In this document: piece by piece, positions 1 to 6,845 of the stretch
How positions within the stretch are numbered: the first letter of the stretch is position 1
Layout: every line of letters starts with the position of its first letter
Source of the DNA: an uncultured Candidatus Planktophila sp.
Lineage (GTDB): Bacteria; Actinomycetota; Actinomycetes; Nanopelagicales; Nanopelagicaceae
Assembly: GCA_937927965.1 (NCBI GenBank)
Contig: CALEZA010000096.1
Location: 1 to 7,261, forward strand
Reading direction: 5' to 3'
DNA length: 7,261 nt
The notes under the pieces: generated by a model
Told to the model about the DNA's origin: nothing
Seen by the model: the letters and a program-made list of their open reading frames with translations, nothing else
Database searches by the model: none
Translations under genes and position numbers: made by a program

Positions 1-1
1 G

Positions 2-679
2 GCAGAAAATGATTATGTGGGAATGCCGTGTGGAATTATGGATCAATCTGTCTCTCTGATGGGACGAGAGGGTTCGGCGTTGCTCCTTGATTGTCGGGAC
101 CTCTCTACGGAGTCAGTGCCTTTTGATGTGGCATCTGCGGGTCTTGAACTACTGATTATTGATACACAGGCACATCATGCACTTGTAGATGGTGGATATG
201 CAGAACGCAGAGCTTCCTGTGAAGCAGTTGCTACACAATTTGGAATCCCGTCAATGCGCCATCTCACTCTCGAAGTATTAGAAGCCCGTAAATCAGAGAT
301 TTCTGACACCGAATACATCAGAGCGCGCCATGCGGTTACGGAGATTGCTCGCGTTCAAGAGGCGGTCAAAGCTCTGAGAGCAAATGACTTCACAACTCTG
401 GGACGCTTAATCAATGAATCTCATATCTCTCTTCGTGATGACTACACAGTCTCGTGCCCAGAGCTCGATGTTGCAGTTGAGGCATCGCTTTCTGCAGGAG
501 CGTTAGGTGCACGCATGGTTGGCGGAGGTTTCGGCGGTAGCGCTATTGCACTCATCAACGCTTCATCGATTGAGAGTGTTAAAGAATCTATCCGTAACGC
601 CTATGCAGAGCGTGGCTTTAAAGCTCCACGCTTCTTCACATCCCTGCCAAGTGCAGGCGCTTCTGCTCGAAAGGCTTAA
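2..679 (+). CDS. galK: Galactokinase, C-terminal part (5' end outside window)
   Basis: This enzyme would phosphorylate alpha-D-galactose with ATP to galactose-1-phosphate, the first step of the Leloir pathway, in the cytoplasm. The open frame enters at base 2 and gives 225 residues before a TAA stop. Visible GHMP-kinase features are the VGMPCGIMDQ block at fragment residues 6-15, whose Asp14 corresponds to the catalytic aspartate of galactokinases, then the SHISLRDDYTVSCPELD stretch, and the glycine-rich GGGFGG motif at residues 174-179 in the C-terminal GHMP domain. Galactokinases are usually about 350-400 residues, so roughly the first 150, including the sugar-binding N-terminus and the ATP-binding motif, lie outside the window. 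The GTG at base 17 is an internal valine codon and not a start. The reading frame is intact to the stop. The gene faces the minus-strand protease gene, with only 5 bases between their stop codons. Confidence 0.93.
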   Translation, partial: AENDYVGMPCGIMDQSVSLMGREGSALLLDCRDLSTESVPFDVASAGLELLIIDTQAHHALVDGGYAERRASCEAVATQFGIPSMRHLTLEVLEARKSEISDTEYIRARHAVTEIARVQEAVKALRANDFTTLGRLINESHISLRDDYTVSCPELDVAVEASLSAGALGARMVGGGFGGSAIALINASSIESVKESIRNAYAERGFKAPRFFTSLPSAGASARKA

Positions 680-684
680 GAGAT

Positions 685-1794
685 TTAGTTCGTGCTGCTT
701 GGCGCAGATCCTAGAGTGACTGTGAAAGTCCTCTGTCCTCCAGTTGGAAGATCCACAAGAACTGTCACAGTTGTGCCAGGAACCAATGAACGAATTCTCA
801 CAATTGCCGATTCAACATCTGGAATCTTGATTCCATTGATCTGGCGAATGACAGATCCCACAGGAATTCCAGCTTTCTCAGCACCTTCTCCAGCGCTTAG
901 TCTGCTGATCTTGGCGCCAATACCTGTATAGGTGGAGTCGAAGAAGACTCCTAGTACTGGTCGAGTTGATTTACCAGTTGCGATAATTTCATCGATGATG
1001 CGCTTGGCCTCATTGATAGGAATTGCAAAGCCAAGTCCGATATTTCCACTTGTTCCGCCAGAAGTTAGCGTTGCAATCGCAGAGTTAACTCCAATTATTC
1101 TTCCCTGGGAATCCACAAGAGCTCCACCTGAATTTCCTGGGTTGATTGCAGCATCTGTCTGAATTGCATCAACATAGGATTGTGAATCCGTGGTTCCCGT
1201 TGTCACTGGGCGATTAAGAGCCGAGATGATTCCGCTTGTCACAGTACTTGCTAGACCAAGAGGTGAGCCAATCGCTAGTACTGGATCTCCAACGCTGATC
1301 TTGCTGGAATCGCCAAGCCCGATGACAGGCAAGTTTCCAAAATTAATCTTAACTACCGCTAAATCGTAATTTGCATCGCGGCCAACAATGGTCGCCTTGT
1401 ATTGATCTCCATTGGTGAGCTCTACAGTGATTGTTCCACTTGTGGCAGCATCTGCAATCACATGGTTATTGGTGACAATAAAACTTGTTGTCGCACTTGT
1501 GCGATAGATAGAACCTGATCCATTTCCAGATCCACTTGCTGTTGTGACCTTAATTGAGACTACAGAAGGTGTCACGAGAGAAGAAATAGTTTTTGCATCC
1601 ATGGAGTTGCTTCCACCGATTACTACTGCAGTTCGAGAACCTGTGCAGGTTCCATTGGTTGCAAGATAGAGAGCCTTAGTGCGTGAATCCACACAAGCGG
1701 TGATCGAAGGTGATGGGCTGGTTGCAGCGGTAGCAACGCCTCCCGCGAGAGCGGCACCTGCAACGAATGCGATAACTGACTTGTAGTTCTTCAT
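685..1794 (-). CDS. htrA: HtrA/DegP-type secreted serine protease with PDZ domain
   Basis: A trypsin-like protease of the HtrA/DegP family, expected to act outside the membrane in protein quality control. The 369-residue product starts with a signal peptide: basic MKNYK, a hydrophobic stretch at about residues 7-22, and an ATA-type cleavage site near residue 23. Residues 31-60 form a small module with two cysteines (C34, C50). The protease domain spans about 70-270, with the catalytic triad visible as His111 (TNNHVI), Asp144 (NYDLAVV) and Ser222 (NPGNSGG). A single PDZ domain covers about 278-362 (RPVLGV onward). No membrane anchor other than the signal sequence is seen. The ATG at 1794 is the only sensible start, because the signal peptide begins there. 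I see no good Shine-Dalgarno in front of it, only a weak AATATT that could be a -10 for a nearly leaderless message. It lies 74 bases downstream of tRNA-Asn on the same strand. The family call is firm; which HtrA paralogue it is cannot be told. Confidence 0.93.
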   Translation of the reverse strand: MKNYKSVIAFVAGAALAGGVATAATSPSPSITACVDSRTKALYLATNGTCTGSRTAVVIGGSNSMDAKTISSLVTPSVVSIKVTTASGSGNGSGSIYRTSATTSFIVTNNHVIADAATSGTITVELTNGDQYKATIVGRDANYDLAVVKINFGNLPVIGLGDSSKISVGDPVLAIGSPLGLASTVTSGIISALNRPVTTGTTDSQSYVDAIQTDAAINPGNSGGALVDSQGRIIGVNSAIATLTSGGTSGNIGLGFAIPINEAKRIIDEIIATGKSTRPVLGVFFDSTYTGIGAKISRLSAGEGAEKAGIPVGSVIRQINGIKIPDVESAIVRIRSLVPGTTVTVLVDLPTGGQRTFTVTLGSAPSSTN

Positions 1795-1868
1795 AGATGA
1801 AATATTGCCCCAGCTTCCTGAGAATTTCCTGTTGAGCCCTTGAAAAGGGTTTTGGAAGGAGCCATTTC
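1795..1868 (-). promoter_or_regulatory. Spacer between tRNA-Asn and the htrA-like gene
   Basis: These 74 bases must carry either read-through from the tRNA or the start signals of the protease gene. On the minus strand, AATATT at 1806-1801 matches four of six positions of a -10 box and sits 6 bases before the ATG. No convincing -35 box lies 16-18 bases upstream, and there is no purine-rich ribosome site at normal distance. A second small hairpin lies at 1837-1849 (CCCTT/AAGGG, 3-base loop). It is followed by TTTT only on the plus strand, so it resembles a terminator for the wrong direction. Promoter identity is a weak guess. Confidence 0.25.
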
Positions 1869-1875
1869 TGGCTCC
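1858..1875 (-). other. Perfect 7-bp hairpin overlapping the tRNA-Asn 3' end
   Basis: The minus strand reads GGAGCCA-GAAA-TGGCTCC, an uninterrupted 7-bp stem with a GAAA (GNRA-type) loop. The 5' arm consists of the last two acceptor-stem bases, the discriminator G and the encoded CCA of tRNA-Asn; the 3' arm lies wholly in the trailer. It is not followed by a T-run (next bases TTCCAAAA), so it is a poor intrinsic terminator. It would compete with acceptor-stem folding in the precursor. A processing or weak termination role is inference. Confidence 0.5.
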
Positions 1876-1943
1876 CTGACTTGGATTCGAACCAAGAACC
1901 TGCCGATTAACAGTCGGCTGCTCTGCCGTTGAGCTATCAGGGA
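1869..1943 (-). tRNA. tRNA-Asn, anticodon GUU, CCA encoded
   Basis: A full cloverleaf folds on the minus strand from 1943 to 1872 (72 nt), and CCA is encoded at 1871-1869. The acceptor stem TCCCTGA/TCAGGGA is perfect over 7 bp. The D arm is GCTC-AACGGCA-GAGC. The anticodon stem GCCGA/TCGGC encloses the loop CTGTTAA, giving anticodon GTT, which reads the Asn codons AAC and AAU. The T arm is CTTGG-TTCGAAT-CCAAG with the conserved TTCGA. The variable loop is AGGTT and the discriminator base is G, as usual for tRNA-Asn. It sits 50 bases downstream of dnaG on the same strand and may be read from its own promoter as well as by operon read-through. Confidence 0.97.
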
Positions 1944-1962
1944 CTATTTTCTTGCGGAGCGC

Positions 1963-1991
1963 ACTCTATCGCATCGGATAGAGGGGGCCAA
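1963..1991 (-). promoter_or_regulatory. Putative sigma-70-type promoter for tRNA-Asn
   Basis: In the 50-base spacer between the dnaG stop and the tRNA, the minus strand has TTGGCC (1991-1986, matching the TTG of a -35 box) and TAGAGT (1968-1963, fitting TAnnnT), separated by exactly 17 bases. The predicted start is near 1956, giving a leader of roughly 12 bases before the mature 5' end at 1943. The bases after the -10 box are GC-rich (GCGCTC), as in growth-rate-controlled stable-RNA promoters. This rests on motif reading only. Confidence 0.42.
1964..1983. repeat. 7-bp inverted repeat overlapping the -10 region before tRNA-Asn
   Basis: CTCTATC and GATAGAG form a perfect inverted repeat around a 6-base loop in the dnaG-tRNA spacer. 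Neither strand has a T-run after it, so it does not look like an intrinsic terminator. It covers five of the six bases of the putative -10 box. It could be an operator, or an RNA hairpin protecting or processing the dnaG mRNA end when the operon reads through. Chance is also possible. Confidence 0.45.
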
Positions 1992-1993
1992 AA

Positions 1994-3835
1994 TTAGAGG
2001 CTTCCCACCGCTAAATCATGGAGTTCTCGACGGGTGGTCTCCAAGGCGACCAAGCGAGCAAAGGCCTCGTTATATTCCTCAGCATTTTCAACTGGGTTCA
2101 GTCTTTGGAGGCGAGATTTGAGATCTGCAATGGAGCGACTGACTCCGACCTCACGAAGTCGAGCAACAATGCTGGAGACATACCTCTCTGTGATTTCTCC
2201 TTCAGCTCTAATTGGTTCAACAGAGAGTTCGGTAAAGAGCGCCTTCATCTGAGGATCGGCAATCGCTTCGACTGGAAATGAGCCTGCTGCGCCTAAAGAA
2301 TTAATTGTTGAAGCAAGCCCCAGGTATGCAGGGTGTGTGAATGCACCATCTTCAATAGTTGACCATGTAGTTACTAACGCAGGGTTTTGAACTCGCACCT
2401 TTAACACTTCTCGCTCCAACATTAAGCGAGGGTCAATTGGGTCTGGTCGCCATTGAGAATCTGCTGGCTGCTCAACACTTTGTTCTGGAGTTGGAGAGAT
2501 GCTACGAGCTCCTTGAGCAACTGCTCGAGAAACTATTTCAACTTCAACACCTAACCATCCAGCAAGAAGGCGTGTGTATTCAGGTCGTAGAGATTTATCT
2601 CGGATCTGGCTCACAAGAGGCGCTGTCTCATTCAGTGCATTTACGCGTCCTTCGGCTGTCTCCAAATTGTATAGATTGAGTTTTGTCTTGATCGCAAACT
2701 CAAAGAGAGGAATTCGTCGTGCAATCAAATCACGAAGTGCCAGATCGCCCTTATTCTGTCGAAGGTCACATGGATCGAGTCCATCTGGCTCAACGGCCAC
2801 AAAGGTCTGAGTCACAAATTTCTGATCCTCATTAAATGCTCTCATCGCAGCTTTCTGGCCTGCTGCATCACCATCAAATGTGAAGATCACTTCGCCCTTA
2901 AAGGCATCATCATCCATCAATAGACGGCGAATAATGCGGATGTGATCAGGGCCAAATGCTGTGCCGCAAGTAGCAACAGCGGTCGTTATTCCGGCTAGAT
3001 GACAGGCCATCACATCTGTATAGCCCTCCACCACAACAACTTGCCTCTTTTTTGCGATCTCTTTCTTCGCCATATCAAGTCCATAGAGAACATGGCTCTT
3101 CTTATAAATCGGAGTCTCAGATGTATTCAGATATTTAGGACCTTGATCTTCTTCATCGCTTGCCAGTTTGCGAGCTCCAAAGCCCACAACATCACCAGAG
3201 ATATCTTTAATCGGCCACATTAAACGATTGCGGAATTTATCAATCGGACCACGCTCACCCATTTTAGAAAGTCCTGCTAATTCCAATTCATCAATAGTAA
3301 AGCCCTGCTCACGAAGATGCTTGGTGAGTCCATCCCATGAGTTAGGTGCATATCCAACACCAAATGCTTCACATGCTGCTCGATCAAATCCACGCTTTGT
3401 CAGTAACTCTCTTCCTATTTGTGCATCAGGGCTAGTGTTGAGTAAATGTTGATAAAACTTTGCTGCAGCGCTATGGGCTGCAATTAAACGAGAACGATTT
3501 CCCACAGGAGCCTTAGCGCCGCCTGAGGATTCCTCATAGCGAAGTGTGTATCCCATGCGATCTGCAATGCGTTCAACAGCTTCAATAAATGAGAGATGAT
3601 CAATTTTCATCAAGAACGAGATGGTGTCACCACTTGTCTGGCATCCAAAGCAGTGGAAATAACCCTTGCTTGGTGTCACATGGAAAGAAGGAGACTTCTC
3701 GTCGTGGAATGGACATAATCCTTTCTTCTGTCCTCCACCTGCATTTTTAAGTTGAACATAATCAGCAACGATTTCATCAATGGGGGCTCGCTCACGAATA
3801 TGAGCAATATCCTCTTGCTTAATTAATCCGCTCAT
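1994..3835 (-). CDS. dnaG: DNA primase DnaG
   Basis: Makes the short RNA primers used by the replicative polymerase and works with the DnaB helicase at the fork. The 613-residue product has the three expected parts. The N-terminal CHC2 zinc domain has ligands C41, H44 (CPFH), C62 and C65 (CFGC). The catalytic core runs from about residue 115 and includes the KFRNRLMWPI block near 200 and a TOPRIM domain at about 265-350, with the metal-binding acidic residues E270 (VEGYTDV) and D321/D323 (FDGDAAG). The C-terminal region from about 465 should contact the helicase and is the least conserved. Length is normal for the family. The ATG start overlaps the dgt stop by one base (TAATG), with a GAAGG ribosome site 7 bases upstream. 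All key residues are present. Confidence 0.97.
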   Translation of the reverse strand: MSGLIKQEDIAHIRERAPIDEIVADYVQLKNAGGGQKKGLCPFHDEKSPSFHVTPSKGYFHCFGCQTSGDTISFLMKIDHLSFIEAVERIADRMGYTLRYEESSGGAKAPVGNRSRLIAAHSAAAKFYQHLLNTSPDAQIGRELLTKRGFDRAACEAFGVGYAPNSWDGLTKHLREQGFTIDELELAGLSKMGERGPIDKFRNRLMWPIKDISGDVVGFGARKLASDEEDQGPKYLNTSETPIYKKSHVLYGLDMAKKEIAKKRQVVVVEGYTDVMACHLAGITTAVATCGTAFGPDHIRIIRRLLMDDDAFKGEVIFTFDGDAAGQKAAMRAFNEDQKFVTQTFVAVEPDGLDPCDLRQNKGDLALRDLIARRIPLFEFAIKTKLNLYNLETAEGRVNALNETAPLVSQIRDKSLRPEYTRLLAGWLGVEVEIVSRAVAQGARSISPTPEQSVEQPADSQWRPDPIDPRLMLEREVLKVRVQNPALVTTWSTIEDGAFTHPAYLGLASTINSLGAAGSFPVEAIADPQMKALFTELSVEPIRAEGEITERYVSSIVARLREVGVSRSIADLKSRLQRLNPVENAEEYNEAFARLVALETTRRELHDLAVGSL

Positions 3836-5064
3836 TACATCGCCTTCAATCGTGCATGCAGAGCGTAAGCGCCTGGATCTGTCAGGCTAGCAATCTGATC
3901 AATAACAACGCGAAGGCGCTCAGAGTCATTCGTTGCAACCTTCCAATCATCTTCAAAGATGGGATCGAGGGCCTGTGGGGCATACTTAAAGAGCATCTCC
4001 ACGAGTTCACGAATGAGGACTTGCTGCTTCTCATACTTATCTTGAGAATGAGCCGCATTAATAATGTAGTGGCCAGCAACTGCCTTGAGGAAATCTACTT
4101 CTATCACTGCTTCACGCGGGATTTCCAAGTTGGCGCTATAGCGAGAGAGATTTCCCTCGCCATGAATTCTGCGAGTCTCCTTCTCTGCCGCCATTACAAA
4201 ACGACCGATAAGTTGAGAGGTAGTGTCTTTCAAGCGAGCAAGGGAGCGGTGAGTGCGGTCGAAATCCTTTGGCCAACATGAAAGGCTCTGTAAGCGAGTA
4301 AGGGCTGCAGCCGCCTCTTCCTTTGTTGCATCGGTATTATAGCTGCTCACCATCTCTTGGTAGAGAGTGTCAAAATCTCTTTCAAAATTAGATGGAGAAA
4401 TCTGACCTGCAAATATCGCATCTTCCAAATCGTGGACTGAATAAGCGCAATCATCAGACCAATCCATAATTTGAGCTTCTATGCACTTGCGACCTTCAGG
4501 TGCTCCAATGCGAACCCAATTGAAAATCTCAACATCATCGTTATAAACACCAAATTTGCGTGGATTGGTGGTTGCAGTCCATGGATATTTTGTTGCAGCA
4601 TCGAGAGCGGCGCGAGTGAGATTGAGACCAACGCTCTTTCCTTCACTTGAAACAGTTTTAGCTTCAATTCGTGTTAGGAGCCTAAAGCTCTGAGCATTTC
4701 CTTCGAAGCCGCCGCAATCTCCTGCAACTGATGCCAGCGCTTCTTCACCATTATGCCCAAATGGAGGATGACCGAGATCATGTGAAAGACATGCAGTCTC
4801 CAATAGATCTGGATCCGCACCTAGAGTTTCACCAAGCTCGCGACCAATCTGAGCACACTCCAATGAATGTGAAAGTCTGGTGCGCTGGAAATCATTTTCC
4901 CAAGGAACTGCAACCTGCGTTTTTGCAGCAAGACGACGAAGTGCTGCTGAATGAATTACTCGTGCACGATCGCGCATAAACTCAGTGCGACCAGCTCGCT
5001 TCGCTGGCTCATCGATAAAGCGATCCTGATCGGCTTCGCTATATCCAGGCAGATTCATAGCCAT
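3835..5064 (-). CDS. dgt: Deoxyguanosinetriphosphate triphosphohydrolase-like protein (HD domain)
   Basis: A Dgt-family enzyme that would hydrolyse dGTP or other dNTPs to the deoxynucleoside and tripolyphosphate, adjusting dNTP pools in the cytoplasm. The 409-residue product carries the RARVIHSAALRRLAAKTQV block (residues 34-51), then the HD metal ligands His66 (RLSHSLE), His95-Asp96 (SHDLGHPPFGH) and the Asp in MDWSDDCAYSVHDLED (200-215). His99 and His104 of the GHPPFGH loop are also present. Length fits the family. Two starts compete. The first ATG (5064) has GGAGG 10 bases upstream, at 5079-5075. The second (5058, giving MNLPGYSE) has AAGG 7 bases upstream. It begins 3 bases after the DUF218 stop and ends overlapping dnaG. 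Pairing with dnaG makes sense because both act on replication. True substrate preference among dNTPs cannot be read from the sequence. Confidence 0.95.
   Translation of the reverse strand: MAMNLPGYSEADQDRFIDEPAKRAGRTEFMRDRARVIHSAALRRLAAKTQVAVPWENDFQRTRLSHSLECAQIGRELGETLGADPDLLETACLSHDLGHPPFGHNGEEALASVAGDCGGFEGNAQSFRLLTRIEAKTVSSEGKSVGLNLTRAALDAATKYPWTATTNPRKFGVYNDDVEIFNWVRIGAPEGRKCIEAQIMDWSDDCAYSVHDLEDAIFAGQISPSNFERDFDTLYQEMVSSYNTDATKEEAAAALTRLQSLSCWPKDFDRTHRSLARLKDTTSQLIGRFVMAAEKETRRIHGEGNLSRYSANLEIPREAVIEVDFLKAVAGHYIINAAHSQDKYEKQQVLIRELVEMLFKYAPQALDPIFEDDWKVATNDSERLRVVIDQIASLTDPGAYALHARLKAM
3843..3847 (-). promoter_or_regulatory. Ribosome binding site of dnaG, inside the end of dgt
   Basis: GAAGG on the minus strand lies 7 bases before the dnaG ATG at 3835 and within the last codons of dgt. 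It is the clearest Shine-Dalgarno of the operon. Together with the TAATG stop/start overlap it fixes the dnaG start and suggests coupled translation. Confidence 0.6.
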
Positions 5065-5067
5065 ACC

Positions 5068-5700
5068 TTATAAGCCTCCATTGACAAGGTGATCGCTGAC
5101 ATTGATTCCACGCCTGCCAAGGGTGATATAGGCCAGATATGCCCCTGCTTCACGCACCAGATAGCGAAGTCGTGAATTTTCCAGTGAATTTGGGCCATCT
5201 TTCACAGGCGAGCAGGAGGCGATAGCACCAAGGTCTTCTGCCATCGTGATGGTGCGCTGACAGTGATAGGGATCGGTAGCGATGATGACATCGGAAATCT
5301 TTCGCTTCTTCATTTCAGAAACATAAGCTGCTGTTTGAGTACGAGTGTCACGCCCTGTTGGAATAGAAATAATTGCGGAGCGTTTAATGCCATGTGTGCG
5401 AAGCCAATATGCACCTGATGCGGCCTCTGTGGTGCGATCTCCAGGTGCTCCTGAACCAACAGTAATAATCAGTGGTGCAAGTCCAAGTTGATAAATTCTC
5501 TTCGCCTCTTGCAGGCGAGCAAGAAGTACTTCTCCTGGCGTTCCGTTTAATTGCGCTGCGCCAGGAACGACAATCACATCACCACTTCGAATTGTGGGGT
5601 GATGAGCTGCATTCCAAGTAACGACAATCGCATAGCCTGGAATTGCAATTGCGAGTGTGAGAATAAATGTGATGGCTCTGCGAATTAATTTAAACATCAT
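5068..5700 (-). CDS. DUF218 (SanA/YdcF-like) membrane-anchored protein
   Basis: A 210-residue protein of the DUF218 superfamily, whose best-known members (SanA, YdcF, ElyC) are linked to envelope integrity; the biochemical activity of most is unsettled. Residues 5-28 are hydrophobic after a basic start (KLIRR), giving an N-terminal membrane anchor or signal peptide and placing the domain outside. Family signatures in order are VVPGAAQLNGTPGEVLLARL (44-63), VGSGAPGDRTTEAASGA (81-97) with conserved Glu92, TRTQTAAY (119-126), and ATDPYHCQRT (141-150), which corresponds to the usual SPYHxxRA motif. The start overlaps the dusB stop as ATGA; a second ATG follows at once, so the protein may begin at either. 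There is no strong ribosome site, which suggests translation coupled to dusB. It is the only envelope protein in an otherwise cytoplasmic operon. Confidence 0.87.
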   Translation of the reverse strand: MMFKLIRRAITFILTLAIAIPGYAIVVTWNAAHHPTIRSGDVIVVPGAAQLNGTPGEVLLARLQEAKRIYQLGLAPLIITVGSGAPGDRTTEAASGAYWLRTHGIKRSAIISIPTGRDTRTQTAAYVSEMKKRKISDVIIATDPYHCQRTITMAEDLGAIASCSPVKDGPNSLENSRLRYLVREAGAYLAYITLGRRGINVSDHLVNGGL

Positions 5701-6839
5701 CCACCAGAGAACATATCTTCAGCTTGGAGATGAACCATCTCATCTGGGTCTTTGAGCCATCCATCTGGGAGAGTCGGCGGACGACCGTGGCTTGTGCGGC
5801 CACGAGGCTTCTCTGCGACATCAACAGGATATGGCTGATCCTCGAGTTGATCCAGGAGTGAGCGAAGCTCAGTCAAACTTCCCACCATTCCAAATTGACG
5901 ACGCAATTCACTAGGAACTCTAAATCCCTTGAGATACCAGGCCATATGTTTACGAAGATCGCGACAGCCTCGCTCCTCTGATTCGAAGTAATCAACGATG
6001 AGCTCTCCATGACGGAACATCACTTCTCTTACTTCAAAAAGATTAGGAAGAATGGGCGCGCTATCTCCCCGAAGGGCTGCAACTAAATCTGCAAAGAGCC
6101 ATGGGCGCCCTAAACATCCACGACCCACAACAACTCCAGCACATCCACTTTGTTCAACCATATCTACGGCATCTGATCCAGACCAGATATCTCCATTACC
6201 TAGTACAGGCACGCCCGTAGGCTTCAAATGGTCAACTAATTGTGCAATGGCAGACCAATCGGCCTTTCCTTCATACATCTGCTCTGCTGTGCGAGCATGG
6301 AGTGCAACCCACGCAACTCCTGCCTCTGCCGCAGATTGAGCTGCTTCTAAGTAGGTGTGGTGATCACTATCGATACCAATGCGCATCTTAACTGTGACAG
6401 GAATTCCAAATGGTTTGGCTGCTTCAACTGCGCCTTGAACAATTGCAGAGAAGAGTTTGCGCTTGAAAGGAAGGGCTGCTCCTCCACCTTTTCGAGTCAC
6501 TTTAGGAACAGGGCAGCCGAAATTCATATCGATGTGATCAGCTAAGTTTTCACGACCAATCATTTTGACAGCTTCAGACATGTGATGAGGATCAACGCTA
6601 TAGAGCTGAACACTTCGTGGCCACTCACCAGGACCTGGTTCAATCATGCGGAGCGTATCTGGAACTCGCTCCAAGAGTGCCCGCGCAGTCACCATCTCTG
6701 AGACAAAGAGTCCAGCACCTTGTTCACGACATAACTGTCTAAAGGGTGCATTGGTGATGCCTGCCATCGGAGCAAGGACCACAGGTGGATCTACCTGATG
6801 GACCCCGTCCCGAAGCGGAAGAGCGAGTGGCTTAAGCAA
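5697..6839 (-). CDS. dusB: tRNA-dihydrouridine synthase (DusB family)
   Basis: An FMN-dependent enzyme that reduces uridine to dihydrouridine in the D loop of tRNAs. The 380-residue product has an N-terminal TIM barrel (about 16-255) with the FMN-binding APMAGITN (24-31), the catalytic Cys109 in MNFGCPVPKV, Lys151 in VKMRIG, HARTAEQMY (181-189), GNGDI (214-218) and GRGCLGRPW (239-247). A helical tRNA-binding part follows (about 265-340). The tail after 340 is rich in Pro and Gly and looks like the extension common in actinobacterial members. The start must be TTG at 6839: upstream in frame there are only two codons and then the glyS TAA, and the first internal ATG is Met25, inside the FMN motif. 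No Shine-Dalgarno is visible, so translation is probably coupled to glyS. Subclass DusB over other Dus enzymes is likely but rests on recall of the family. Confidence 0.95.
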   Translation of the reverse strand: MLKPLALPLRDGVHQVDPPVVLAPMAGITNAPFRQLCREQGAGLFVSEMVTARALLERVPDTLRMIEPGPGEWPRSVQLYSVDPHHMSEAVKMIGRENLADHIDMNFGCPVPKVTRKGGGAALPFKRKLFSAIVQGAVEAAKPFGIPVTVKMRIGIDSDHHTYLEAAQSAAEAGVAWVALHARTAEQMYEGKADWSAIAQLVDHLKPTGVPVLGNGDIWSGSDAVDMVEQSGCAGVVVGRGCLGRPWLFADLVAALRGDSAPILPNLFEVREVMFRHGELIVDYFESEERGCRDLRKHMAWYLKGFRVPSELRRQFGMVGSLTELRSLLDQLEDQPYPVDVAEKPRGRTSHGRPPTLPDGWLKDPDEMVHLQAEDMFSGG

Positions 6840-6845
6840 GGTGTT

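Noticed and set aside
692..1162. Two plus-strand open frames of 79 and 76 codons opposite the protease gene
   Set aside because: They lie wholly antisense to a conserved HtrA-like gene, resemble no family, and are rich in residues expected from reading the complement of Gly/Ser-rich coding sequence.
1837..1853. CCCTT-GAA-AAGGG-TTTT, a terminator-like hairpin on the plus strand
   Set aside because: There is no plus-strand gene upstream of it for over 1,100 bases, the stem is only 5 bp with a 3-base loop, and on the minus strand, where the genes are, the T-run is missing.
1869..1943. tRNA 3' end as an integration (att) site for a mobile element
   Set aside because: No integrase gene is present and no repeated copy of the tRNA 3' end longer than the 7-base hairpin arm is seen in the window.
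3856..4281. Plus-strand open frame of 141 codons opposite dgt
   Set aside because: It is the longest shadow frame in the window, but it covers conserved dgt coding sequence, has no ribosome site or recognisable domain, and has no neighbour on its strand.
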